From DASPPK01 sp964399235 (GTDB taxonomy: Archaea > Thermoproteota > Bathyarchaeia > Bathyarchaeales > Bathycorpusculaceae): a stretch of 64,000 bases of DNA. The stretch lies in the NCBI GenBank assembly GCA_964399235.1, contig CAYNQC010000001.1, positions 52,337 through 116,336 on the forward strand, given 5' to 3'. This document shows, in pieces, positions 49,587 to 60,600 of this stretch. A model generated the notes under the pieces. The model ran no database searches and was not told the DNA's origin. It was given only the letters and a program-made list of their open reading frames with translations. The position numbers and the translations under genes were made by a program. The number at the start of each line of letters is the position of its first letter. Position 1 is the stretch's first letter.

Positions 49587-51254
49587 ATGGGCGTCGCCCT
49601 AATCAACAATGCGCTCGAAGTCGAGGGGAACAATTCAGGAAACAGGTTCGCGGGCACGGAGTATTTCACCAGCCTTGACGCTTCCACCAGCGTGACGGTC
49701 GGGACTCTCGTCGTCACCAACACCAGGATCAATCCGGGGGTCCAGGGCACACTCGACATCGGCACGACGACGAAGCCCGCCGCTGGCATCAACGGGAACG
49801 ACATCACCATCACATCCCAGCCGGGTAGCGACTACAGCGGAGGGCTCGGCCCTGGGCTCGGGGGGGACTCCACCCTGAAGGGCGGGACGGGCGGGCTCGG
49901 GGACGCCATCATCGTCCCGAGCGCCGACGGGGGCGACGTCTACGTCGAGGGGGGACCAGCGGGGGCGAACCTCGGCGGAGGGGTGGGGGCAGATGGAAAT
50001 ATCAACCTCGGGCTGAACGACACCTCGGCGATCATCATCGGCTCCATCCACATGCTCTGGAACGTGGATGGGGGTGGGAACATCGGGTACGACGGATCCA
50101 CAAACTACAGGCCCGACCGTATCCGAGCGAAGACCTCGGTCTCGGCGGGCGATTCCATTACCCTGAAGGGGGACCGCCTTTCCGTGTCGGGAGGGACGGG
50201 AGACCCCGGCACCCTGGTCGCTGGCGACCTCTGGTACAGGACGGACCTCGGGAAGTTCAAGTTCCGCAACGCCACAACCGCCGTGGAGCTGCTGGACGCC
50301 TCGACGGCAATCGCCAACCCCGGCACGAAGGCAAACAATGACATCCTCCAGTACAAGTCCGGCACGACGACGTGGGACGCGGTCGGAGGGGCGTCGGGCG
50401 ACCCCGTCCTCGGTACGCTCTACACATCGGCCCTCACGATCGTCGGGACTACCAATACTGCCCCCCTCTTGTGGAATTCAGATAATCAGAATGACATCGG
50501 GGCGAGCGGGGCAACGAGGCCGAGGACGATCTACGCCGGAACGTCGATCTACCAGGGGTCGAACCAAGTCCTTGACGCTGGAACGGCCCACGCCGGAGAC
50601 GTCACCGGGACCAACGGGGCGACCGTGGTCGCCAGGATTCAGGGGGACGCGGTCTCCACGACGAACCCTTCCAACAATCAGGGGCTCGTGTGGACCGGGA
50701 GCGAGTATGCCCCCAAGAGCCATGCGTGGTTCCCGGTCGCCTCGCAGGCGGTGAACGCGACATCCGTCACTGTCGACTCTCTGGCGGGTGGAACCCACTA
50801 CGCCTACGAGATCATCCTCCACGGATACTGGGCTGCTACTGGCTCCCAGAAGTACGTCTACCTGACCCCTCGCACCTCGGGCGGCGACCAGACGGGGAAC
50901 CAGTATTCGCACAGGCACTATGCCGGGGTGGAGCCTGGTGTCGGATCTGTCCACTCGATCACCAGCATCGCGAGTCGGCTCATCCTGCACATGAACGACT
51001 GGAACCACTCGCAGGACATCTTCGTCCACGCCCACTTCTTCGCGGCGACCGGGACTTACAACAGGCGCTTGATCTCCCATACTGTGAAGGAAGAGGCCGG
51101 GAAGACTGGTGCTGGGGAGCAGGGTAAGTTCCTGGAGGCCATGTACCACGGCGTGTGGCGGGATACGAGCAGCGCGATCACCGGCCTGAAGATCGACTTC
51201 AACGGGGCGACCTTTGTTGGCTACTTGCAGATCAACGCGCTGAGGATCGCGTAG
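49587..51254 (+). CDS. Tail fibre protein
   Basis: The 555-residue product has an N-terminal part with repeating short strands and Gly/Thr-rich turns, then the frequent fibre segment AGDLWYRTDLGKFKFRNAT near residue 213. The last 180 residues form a beta-rich head (VTVDSLAGGTHYAYEIILHG, then KYVYLTPRTSGGDQTGNQYS), probably the receptor-contact domain. Composition resembles the 998-residue fibre, although its 31-residue repeat is absent. Confidence 0.75.
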   Translation: MGVALINNALEVEGNNSGNRFAGTEYFTSLDASTSVTVGTLVVTNTRINPGVQGTLDIGTTTKPAAGINGNDITITSQPGSDYSGGLGPGLGGDSTLKGGTGGLGDAIIVPSADGGDVYVEGGPAGANLGGGVGADGNINLGLNDTSAIIIGSIHMLWNVDGGGNIGYDGSTNYRPDRIRAKTSVSAGDSITLKGDRLSVSGGTGDPGTLVAGDLWYRTDLGKFKFRNATTAVELLDASTAIANPGTKANNDILQYKSGTTTWDAVGGASGDPVLGTLYTSALTIVGTTNTAPLLWNSDNQNDIGASGATRPRTIYAGTSIYQGSNQVLDAGTAHAGDVTGTNGATVVARIQGDAVSTTNPSNNQGLVWTGSEYAPKSHAWFPVASQAVNATSVTVDSLAGGTHYAYEIILHGYWAATGSQKYVYLTPRTSGGDQTGNQYSHRHYAGVEPGVGSVHSITSIASRLILHMNDWNHSQDIFVHAHFFAATGTYNRRLISHTVKEEAGKTGAGEQGKFLEAMYHGVWRDTSSAITGLKIDFNGATFVGYLQINALRIA

Positions 51255-51263
51255 GAGACATCG

Positions 51264-51425
51264 ATGGCTGAGAGCGACCAGACCATGCTCCTCCCGTTCA
51301 AGATCGTCTTCTCGGAGACGGACCCCACGGCGGTCCTCTACATCCTGTTCAAGGACACGACCAACGGCAAGAAGTACAATCTCCAGGTGACGAACGGGGC
51401 CGTCGAGGTTGTCGAGGTGGTGTAG
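51264..51425 (+). CDS. Very small virion-like protein (53 aa)
   Basis: The ATG follows GTAGGAGACATCG. The 53-residue product starts MAESDQTMLLPFKIVFSETD and ends with alternating Val/Glu (GAVEVVEVV). Predicted short beta strands suggest a small structural or fibre-cap protein. The tight fit between two genes and the good ribosome-binding site support it as real. Confidence 0.62.
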   Translation: MAESDQTMLLPFKIVFSETDPTAVLYILFKDTTNGKKYNLQVTNGAVEVVEVV

Positions 51426-51426
51426 G

Positions 51427-52041
51427 GTGGGAGAGCCGAACCCCAAGCTGAAGCCCGTCGAGGAGAGGGTCGCAGAGATCCTCATGGGGCCTCCAAAGGA
51501 TGTCTACGACGCCGCCAAGAACGTGAAGGGCCGGTGGAGGGACGTCGTCACCCGAAGGATGCCCGACGGGACAGAGGAGGTGGTCGAGGACACGGGGTGG
51601 AAGAGCAACATGATCGTCCAGGGGATGCCCAAGCTCCTGGCTGGTCTGATGCGAAACGAGTCGACGTACATCGGGGGGATTCTCCAACACGCGATCGGCA
51701 ATGGAAATCCAGCCTGGGATATTCCGGGACCCCCGACCCCGGCGTACAACTCGACACAGCTCGTGGCGGAGTACTTCCGCAAGCCTCCGACCTCGATTTC
51801 CTACCTGGATCCCCTGGGGCTTCCTTCCCCCGTCATCACGGGGTCCATCCTCATCCAGACGGTGTTCGATTACGGCGAGGCCAACGGGATGGCCGGGGAG
51901 TACATCCGGGAGCAGGGCCTTTTCGGCGGCACGGCGACTGGGGTGGGCAACTCTGGTATCATGGCGAATCTGATTTACCACGTTGCCAAGTGGAAAGACA
52001 GCAACGTCAAGATCACAAGGTACATCAACATCATCTTTTGA
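51427..52041 (+). CDS. Tail-associated structural protein
   Basis: The 204-residue product starts at GTG one base after the previous stop, with GAGGTGG 6 bases upstream. The N-terminal 70 residues contain KNVKGRWRDVVTRRMPDGTE and GWKSNMIVQGMPKLLAGLMR, a pattern seen in phage tail-tip and fibre-associated proteins that begin with a beta strand and a helix. The C-terminus has VGNSGIMANLIYHVAKWKDS. The function is not known. Confidence 0.62.
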   Translation: MGEPNPKLKPVEERVAEILMGPPKDVYDAAKNVKGRWRDVVTRRMPDGTEEVVEDTGWKSNMIVQGMPKLLAGLMRNESTYIGGILQHAIGNGNPAWDIPGPPTPAYNSTQLVAEYFRKPPTSISYLDPLGLPSPVITGSILIQTVFDYGEANGMAGEYIREQGLFGGTATGVGNSGIMANLIYHVAKWKDSNVKITRYINIIF

Positions 52042-52042
52042 C

Positions 52043-52057
52043 CGCAAACGCTTTGCG
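52043..52057. repeat. Recurring near-palindrome CGCAAACGCTTTGCG
   Basis: This is an exact copy of the 15-mer at 8886-8900, placed 28 bases before the next ATG. It is followed by AAAA rather than TTTT, so if transcribed it does not resemble a terminator. Confidence 0.7.
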
Positions 52058-52085
52058 AAAAGCCGAGTGAGTGGCGGGGGTATCG

Positions 52086-54626
52086 ATGGGCCAGAACACC
52101 GCAATCATCACCAGGGACATGTACGACGAGGCGAAACGATACGTCCTCACGGTGCTTCAGGCAGGGGTTCCCCTCGTCGACGCCGACTACAACGACCAGA
52201 TGGTGTCCCTTTTCACCCAGCTTCGCCGGGTCGTCCAGACGGGCATCGGCGACGGGGCGGTCGGGGACGCTTTCCTGATCCAGCAGTACCTCCCTAACCC
52301 GGTGAACAACTTCCGGATCACGGGCGGGATCACCCCCGTCACCGCTAACATCACCATCGACGCCACGCCGAAGGTGACGGCCCTCCCCCAGCCGGGGCCG
52401 GAGGGGCTGTTTGACAAGGGGCACAACGCCCAACTTGAGGCGGACGAGACCTTCCTGGTGGGAACGGAGACGCTTCCGACGTCCACGGGGGCCTCGGCGA
52501 CGGCCTTCCCGAACGACACCCTGAATGATTCGGCGGCCCAGTTTGTTCCCGCCTCCTTGGTGGGGCTCATCCTGGTCCCGGACATCACGGTGCCTGCGAA
52601 CCAGTACCCCATCGTCGCCAACACGGGGAACACCATTCAGGCCAACGGCACGATGGTCTTCACCCCCGGCCAGAGCTACCGCGTCCTTCTGACGACGCCT
52701 GCCGTGAACCGGAAGGACTTGGTGTACCTGGACGTCTACCTGGACGAAATCAATTCGACGGAGGACACGGACCTCAAGCATCAAATCGACTCCATGCTCA
52801 TCACGGCGATGCTGAGGAAGAAAATCGTCCAGACGGTCCTCGTCCAGGAGGGGGTCGCTCTCCCCATGACGATTCCGACCGGGTGGACGGACGCGGACGG
52901 CAACCCGCATGTAATCGTCCCCCTGGCCCTCATCGACCGGCCAGCCGGGAACGCGAACATCACCGACTCGATGATCACGGACCTCCGGAGGAAAATCTTC
53001 CGGCTGGACGAGATCGACGACCGCTTCGTGAACGTGACCGGGGACACCATGACGGGCACCCTGGTCATGCAGGCGAACATCATCATGGCCCCGGGTCGGA
53101 AGGTGCTGGGGACGTGCGTGATCGACGCCAACGCCCTGTGCGAGGACACGGTAGGCCAGAAGCACATGAAGCGGGACTCCCACCTTCTCGGGAGTTTCGA
53201 CGCGGTTCCGACGTGGAGCCAGGTGAACAATCCGCTGGACCCGAACCACTTCAAGGTCCACGACAACCGGTACTACGAGAAATCCGTCCTCGACGCGATG
53301 ATCGGGGCGAACCTCATCTCCAACGGGCTGTTCGACGACGGCCTGGTGGGGTGGGAAAACCTGGCCCCGAGACCCCTCTACGGCTACCCCGCCATCGAGG
53401 CCGAAAAGATCATCGTGGCGATCAGCCTGTGCGGGGCGACGTGCGAGGGGGGCTTCTGCTCCTGCCGGTCCCTCCAGGTCTACATCCCGGCGGGGAACCG
53501 GATCTGCACGGTCTGCGCCGTGCGGCAGGAGGTCTGCGGAGGGATCAAGTGCGGCGGGGAGTTCATGCTCATCCACACCCTCTGCGTCACCAAGGGCGAG
53601 GAGGCGGTGATCCCCTTCCTGGTGTTCGATCTCTACTCCTCCTGCCAGTACGTCGGGACGCGGCGATACCAGATGTGGACCCCATCGCTGGACCAGCCCG
53701 ACAAGCAGGGAATCGACATCTACGACGGCTTCGTGCGGATGGAAAAGAAGATCGACCTCCCGAAGTGCGTGGACAACGCGGTGGTGACCCTCTGCTTCCA
53801 GGTCATTCCGCTGAAGGTTCTGAATCCTCCCGTTCCTCCAATCACCTGCGACGAGTGCAGGCAGGGAGCTCCGTTGACCGAGGGGACGGGGGCCATCTGG
53901 TTCTGCGTCGAGGATCCGGTGCAGCTCACCCCGTTCGCCATCTGCCGGAACTTCCCGACCCCGAAGGCGGTGGTGGACGCGATTTTCTTCGATCTCCAGT
54001 CGAATCGACCGGGGGTGGCGATCGTCACGATCCTCGTGGATGCCAACGGGAGAAGGGCCGTACATGCTGACGTGGCTACCGGAGGGCTCGATTCGTTCTT
54101 GGTCACCGTGCCCTCCTTCTCGATGCCCGACGGGCAGGTGGACTGGCAGAACATCATCTCCTGGTGCCAGTATTGGCAGGATCCCCAGCCGTACGACGAC
54201 AACGCCACGGACAACTGGAAGATCGACAATGTGCTGGTCGAGGGGTGGAACGACATCGAGGCCCTGTTCGAGCAGCAACTGGCCTACTGCGGGTACCAGG
54301 GGGAGCCGGGCCAGCCTCGCTCGATGAATCGAGGGCCGACGCCGACGCCCCCGGACCCGAATCCACCCTCACCCGCGTGTGAGGTGGGGCCGAATCCCTT
54401 CGAGATTTCGGTCTGCGCGGTGCAGATGCGCCGGATCAGCGGTCCGGAGGGCGAGATTGACCCAGGGATCGGGTGCAAGACGAACAAGATCCCGGTCATC
54501 ACGACCGTGCAACTGGACGGTACGGTGAACTTCACCCCGGCATTCAACCAAGTGGCGACCGTTCTGGAAGTCCTCGAAGAGGACTGCCTGGTGCAGGAAC
54601 CCGAGGAGCCGGAAGGGCCGCAGTGA
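52086..54626 (+). CDS. Large Cys-rich surface/baseplate protein
   Basis: The 846-residue product has an N-terminal VLQAGVPLVDADYNDQM (21-37), a motif of phage-like structural proteins that start with R-x-G-V-x-x-D-A-D-x-N. The middle has the usual fibre motif TGDTMTGTLVMQANIIM and a Cys-rich stretch (CGATCEGGFCSCRSLQVY). A C-terminal beta domain (CDECRQGAPL, then GAIWFCVEDP and RPGVAIVTILVDANGRRA) is shared with the next protein. Many cysteines suggest disulfides or metal ties outside the cell. An alternative GTG start lies 15 bases upstream. Confidence 0.7.
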   Translation: MGQNTAIITRDMYDEAKRYVLTVLQAGVPLVDADYNDQMVSLFTQLRRVVQTGIGDGAVGDAFLIQQYLPNPVNNFRITGGITPVTANITIDATPKVTALPQPGPEGLFDKGHNAQLEADETFLVGTETLPTSTGASATAFPNDTLNDSAAQFVPASLVGLILVPDITVPANQYPIVANTGNTIQANGTMVFTPGQSYRVLLTTPAVNRKDLVYLDVYLDEINSTEDTDLKHQIDSMLITAMLRKKIVQTVLVQEGVALPMTIPTGWTDADGNPHVIVPLALIDRPAGNANITDSMITDLRRKIFRLDEIDDRFVNVTGDTMTGTLVMQANIIMAPGRKVLGTCVIDANALCEDTVGQKHMKRDSHLLGSFDAVPTWSQVNNPLDPNHFKVHDNRYYEKSVLDAMIGANLISNGLFDDGLVGWENLAPRPLYGYPAIEAEKIIVAISLCGATCEGGFCSCRSLQVYIPAGNRICTVCAVRQEVCGGIKCGGEFMLIHTLCVTKGEEAVIPFLVFDLYSSCQYVGTRRYQMWTPSLDQPDKQGIDIYDGFVRMEKKIDLPKCVDNAVVTLCFQVIPLKVLNPPVPPITCDECRQGAPLTEGTGAIWFCVEDPVQLTPFAICRNFPTPKAVVDAIFFDLQSNRPGVAIVTILVDANGRRAVHADVATGGLDSFLVTVPSFSMPDGQVDWQNIISWCQYWQDPQPYDDNATDNWKIDNVLVEGWNDIEALFEQQLAYCGYQGEPGQPRSMNRGPTPTPPDPNPPSPACEVGPNPFEISVCAVQMRRISGPEGEIDPGIGCKTNKIPVITTVQLDGTVNFTPAFNQVATVLEVLEEDCLVQEPEEPEGPQ

Positions 54627-54636
54627 GAGGTGGACG

Positions 54637-57600
54637 ATGGGTAGGTGGCCTACGGATTTTCCGGGTCTGGTGATCGACCCGAGCCGCCAGTGCGTCGTGA
54701 ATCAGGTCGAGCTGGCGCGGTTTCCTGTACGGGTCTGCGAGTGCTTCTCCGAATGCACGAACCCCGGCGCACCCTTCCCCATGCTGACGGAGTGCTTCAT
54801 CTACGGGGTGCAGCTTGGGGATTTGGACAAGGGGTGCCCGCTCATCACGGACGGGGCGCTCGGAGTGACCGTAGGATTTCTGGAAGCCCACTTTTTCGTT
54901 CGACTCCAGCTTCCGAACGAGGCGGGGGTTGACCCGGACATCAACTTCCTCCAGGGCGGAGGAGACATTACCAACACGGCCCTCCGGTTCAACCTCTACA
55001 TCGGGAAGCCCGTCGGCATCTACGAGGTTTACCTCGTGGACGGAAACGGGCATAGAGCATGGATCTCCTTCGAGCCTGCCGTGGGCTCGATTCTGTGGGT
55101 GAACATCCCGCTGGAGGACTTTACCCTTCTCGATCCTCCTGACCCCCCGAATCCCGATTTCGACTGGAGCGTCGTCCGGTACATTTACTTCGGCTTCACG
55201 AATAACTTCCAGGTGGCCGAGTGCATGATGGCCTTGGACAACGTGAGGGTCTGCACGAAGGAGCCAATCGGAGGGTTCTCGTTCAACCCCGACACGGAGC
55301 CCTACGGGACGAATCCGGATGGAGCCTCCTGCGTGATGCTGGAGACGTTCGACAGCGAAGCGTCTCTCCGGAAGGTGGAATGCGACGCCCCGGAGCCCGG
55401 CCCCCCGACTCCCGAGGATTGCGACAAGTGCGTGGTCGGGCCGCCGCTCATCGACGGGAACGGGGCCATTCACTTCTGCGTGGACACCATTCCCGAGCCG
55501 TTCTACCCCCCGAGCATTCGGTACATCGCCGCCGCTTTCGCCCTCACCACGGACGTCACCTTCACGATCTACTCCTGGAGGCCAGGGGTGAACGTCAGGG
55601 TGATCCTGGTTGATTTCTCTGGCCGCAGGGCGATCTACAACCTCGTGGCTATCGGGGGGTCGCAGACGGTCACGGTCAGCCTTCTCGCCTTCACGTATCC
55701 CGACGGAGGTTTCGACTTTGCCAACGTGACCGGATGGTGGACGATCTTCGGAACGGCGGGGGTCAACTCCAACGACCGCTTCGCGGTGGACGAACTGAGG
55801 ACGAACGGCGGGGCCATACTCATCAACGACATGAGCACCCTGGCCGACATCTACTGCGGGTACGATCCGGAGCCCCAGGAACCGAATACGACGATGGAGT
55901 GCGAGTGGGTCGCCCTTCTCCCGGTGCTGACGCATGTCCCGGCCCCTCCGGGGAACGTGAACTTCGACGCGCTTACGTGGACCGGGCCTCTCACCATTGC
56001 GACGGTCAGCCAGCCGTGCGACGACCCCGCCGGGTACTGGGACCTCGGGTTCGACGACCCCCAGGATCCTTTGGGCAACAATGACGTGCAGATCGGATTC
56101 AACCTTCCGGCCCTCCCCCCGTCGCTGATGATGCGCGAGGCCATTCTGACGTTGTTCGACGAGGCGGGCCGGGAGCTGATGATCCATGTGGCCCCTCCGC
56201 TGGTAATCGGGGCCAACGTCATCACGATTGCTCTGAGTTCAACCCTGGCGGGGCAGCCGACCCTGGAGTCGAAGGGGAAGTTCAACGCCCGCAGGGTCAT
56301 GTATTGGCAGCTCGGATTCGTAGGGGTGGAGGTCGATTCCATCGTCTACCCCTTCATCATCAATTTCGAGGGGTTCCAGTTCAGGGCGAACGGGAACGTC
56401 ACGAAGGCTTTCCTGTTCCAGAACTACGGCATCGACCCCGCTACGGGGAAGGTGGACTTCGAGGCCAAGGGGGGTTACTCCTGCTACGAGGACTGGAGAC
56501 AGGTGAAGGTGGTGCCTGCCGGAACGCAGTTCGAGTTCCTCGCGGGAGCGGGCGTGACGGTGGACACGGACCCGAACTTCGTCGTAGACAACGTCGGGAT
56601 TGACCGGGGGAAGATCCCGGTGAACGACGACAGATCGGAGCTGCGGGCGGAAGTCTGGATGCCGGGGACCGGGTTCAATCCAGGGTGGAAGGATGGGCAC
56701 GGTTGGAGCCATCTTGATTTCAGCTACCGGGCGAGACCCGACTCCCCCGCTCCCGGTGTCCCGTGCGACATGTATTACGTGATCCAGACCGTGCGAGGGC
56801 AGACGGCGACGGTCAAGTTCGACAGTCACGCCGGTGGGACTCCGATTCTTCCTCTCGACCAATGGAGGCAGTTCACCACCGACAGATGGAACATGAACAT
56901 GCCGATGGGAGACATCCTGTCGGACTTCTGGCGTCTCTTCCGCGTAGTGAAGGAAAAGACGCCGAACCAGCCGAGGACGGGGACTCCTCCGACGGGCAGG
57001 GACCAGTTCATGGGGGACGAACTCGACTTCCTCAGAGCAAGAACTCACGGCGATGGTAACGACCAGAGTTTCGTCGGAAACTGTGGGAGGCCCACGGTCG
57101 AAGCGGTGAGGGACAACGGCCAGTGGGCGTCCATCGCCGCCTACGGGGACGACCAGCCCGACCACTTCAACGGGCACGTCCATCACGAAACCGACTGCGG
57201 TGTAGCGGCGGGGAACCTGACGGGCGACCCTCCTCCGGGATGGCCCTTTAGCGGTCTTGGAGAATTATCTCCCTACCACCAGGCGTTCACCGGCTGGATG
57301 AAGATCAACAAGCTGGTCGAGGGGCAGGGCGTGATGAGCGTCCAGTTCCCGAGGCCCATCAACCTGTCCGCCGAGGTCTTGAATAACCAGTCGTTTTTTC
57401 AGATCTTCGCGTACGGGACCAACTTCGGCATGGGGCTGGATCTGGAAACCATCGCAGACGTGCAGCTGATTCTTCATGACGCCATTGGGGGCACCGCAAC
57501 CATCAGTCTTGGAACGGGCGCGTTGGGCTCCGGCCTCCTGGGAGCCCCGCAGGGCTGGAACCCTGCCAACCTGTGGGTAACAAACAGTTTCCATGCGACC

Positions 57601-60600
57601 AATAACCTCTACGCCATGCTGTTCCGGCTCATAGAAAACACGGACGGAGGCATCAACTGGCAGGCCGTTACGGGCTACGAGTTGAAGTCGAACCATGAAG
57701 ATCCCGACGGCTGGAGGATGTCCAAGACGTGGTTCTTCCAGGACTGCTACGGTACGTTCATCGCCCCGACCCTCATCTACAACTGGGACAGGTCTACATG
57801 GACGAACCTCATCGGGTTCCAGAACCCGTCGAACCAGTTCTCCGTGGGCAAGGAGATCGACCCGATGACGACTCCGGTCGTCGCCTTGAACTGCGACCGG
57901 ACGAAGAAGATCGCCTACTGGGGCATGGACGAGGACTGGATCAGGACGGCAGACATCGTCCTGGTCCCCGCCAAGTACAGGGACGATTCCATCGTGGGGA
58001 TCAATGGAAATCGGGGGTACGATCCCCTCGGGAACCCCCTGCCCGGCGTCCTGGAGGCCCTCGCCAGGGACACGCGGGCGTGGTACGGCAACATCGCCTT
58101 CCGGGTGCCTCCGTTTGCCGGGTGTCGGAACATCTGGATGGACTTCTGCTACATCGAGGAGGTGATTTGCCTCGGCGAGGACCTGGAGAAGGCCATCTAC
58201 GCCTTCTGGGACACGGCATGCCCGTGCTACGGCCCTCCCCAGGAGATCTCCACCCTGGTCACCCACTACAGGGGGAAAGTTCCGCTGACGAACGAGCCCC
58301 TGTCGGGGTGGATGGACCGCATCCTGCCGGATGACCGGTTCATCCTTGAGCCGGGGGCGCAGCCGCTTCCGGCGGGATACCCGGAGTCCATCTACTTCGA
58401 GTATTGCGCCATCCCCGACTGCGACCAGACGGCGACGGACGACACCGATCCCAACTTCACGTTCGTCAGGAGAACGCCGACGTGCTCGCGGCCCGACGAC
58501 CCGCTGAACACCATGTACGGGTACTACCGCGTCGAGGTCGAGGTGACCGCCAAGACCCCGATGGTCACGGTGAACTGGGCCGACGTTCTGAACCCCGGAG
58601 AGACGCTGGTCAGTGGGGCCATGTCCGGATTGGCGATCCTTGCGGGGATCGGGGACTCGTACAAGTGGGAATACATCATCAAAACGGCCCAGCTCCAGGC
58701 GGGAACGGTGGTCATCACGGGGGCGGCTTGGGCGGTTGCGCCCCCGGTCACGCTGGTCTCTCCGGCCATCACGATGGACGTGGACTGCGACACGGTTTCC
58801 TGGCACACCTTCGGGAGCCAGAACCCCAACGTCTACGGCCAGGTGTTCTGGGCGGGAGGAGGAAGATCGGATCCGGTGGTCCCCCCGAACGTGAAGTTGT
58901 GGACGAAGGTCTACGCCGGGCCGGGATCGGCGGGCCTGAGCAAGCGGGAGCAGTACCTCTTCGGGGACGCGACCATCCCCGACACAACGGCAAGCTGGAT
59001 CTTCCAGCTCGGCGGGACGGGCATCGAGGGCTTCGCCGTCGGGCTCCCTGTCTGGATCTTCAACACGAACTTTGTGGACAACCCCGCCAGGGCGATCACC
59101 GGCCTGGATATCGAGGCCGAGGAAATGATGATCGACCCGAACGAGGAGGTCACTGGCCTCTACGGGGTGGTGAAGTCCGTTGACCCGGCTCTGATGAGGG
59201 TCGAGGTGGACTTCAACATTCCGACGAACCAGCAAGTGCGTTTCACCATGCTGGCGATGGCCTGCATCATGGTCGCTCCGGACAAGTCTCGGGGCTACTA
59301 CTGGGAGGCGAGTCCGGAGCTGGTTGACATCTGCAAGATCCTTCCGTACCTCGGCGCGGGGAGGGCGGAACTGCGGTGGGGATTCCACTACTGGAACGCG
59401 ACCAAGTACCCCGCCATCGAGACGCAGGGGGCCGGGTACATCTGCGACGGGGACGGGGAAAGCTACCTCTACGAGTTCCACGGGGAGGCCGCGAAGGAGA
59501 TCATCAACCCCGTGGACTGGATGGACCTTTTGTGCAGCCCGGTGCAGGAGACCAAGCTCTCGAACGACGCCCTGCCTACGCAGGACGACATCCGGGTGTG
59601 CGACTACTGCCTGTTCCAGCCGTGCTCCATCGTCCAGATCGTGGACGAGAACTGCACGGGCAAGGAGGGGGGAGGGCCGGGCTACATCGGATCGGTCGTG
59701 CTGACGACGCCCGACGACCCCGGCAAGACATGCGCCTCCCTCTACGCCGCCGAGGGGCATCTCAAGATCATTCCCGCGATCCCGGCGGCGGTCACCGGAT
59801 GCGGGCTCATCGACGGGTTCAAGACGACGCGGAGGGCCAGGGCATTCGTGAAGCCCGACGTGGCCCGGTACGCCTACAGCCCGACCACGAAGGTCGATGC
59901 CAACGGAGTCCCGGTGGAGGGGCAGAACTTCGTGGGGGTGGACTTTGCGACCGGGTTGTTCACCTTCATCCCGGACGTCGTGGTGAGTAACCCCTGCGTC
60001 TGTTACAAGGCGCTGAACTCAAGCATCAAGATCGAGCCGCTGCTTCCCGGCATCTACTTCTTGAAGGGGATCGACAAGAGCGGATGCAAGAGCCCGCCGA
60101 GCAAGCCCATCAAGGTCGCGGGGGAATCGACGGAGCCCGAGGACTGCGGCGTGGGGTTGAGCCCGACCCTCCTGTTCCACAAGACGCTCAATGACGGGGA
60201 GCAGGAATACGTAGGGCCGCAAGGGGCGGATCTTCCCATCGTGGGATCGACCATCAACTTCACCCTCGCCTCCCCGTCGAGGGTGGAATTCCGGGTGTCC
60301 TTCTTCGGGTTCGACGTGGTCTGGGGAAGCAAGTTGGGGAAGGACATGACGGGCTGGACCGAACTCTTGGTGAAGAACCTGCAATCCGGAGCCGTCCATA
60401 AGATCATGGACAGGCTCCTCATGGTTCGCGCCCAGGAGCAGGGCGGCCAGCCGGATGCGGAGGCCGATGGTGGGGCCGGTTCCGTGGGCTCCAGGGTCGT
60501 TGACCTCCCGGCGGGGGTCTACGTGTTCGACCTCATCATCAGGAACGGTCCCCCGCCGTCCACCGGAAGGACCAGATCCCCCATCGACATCCAGGTCTGG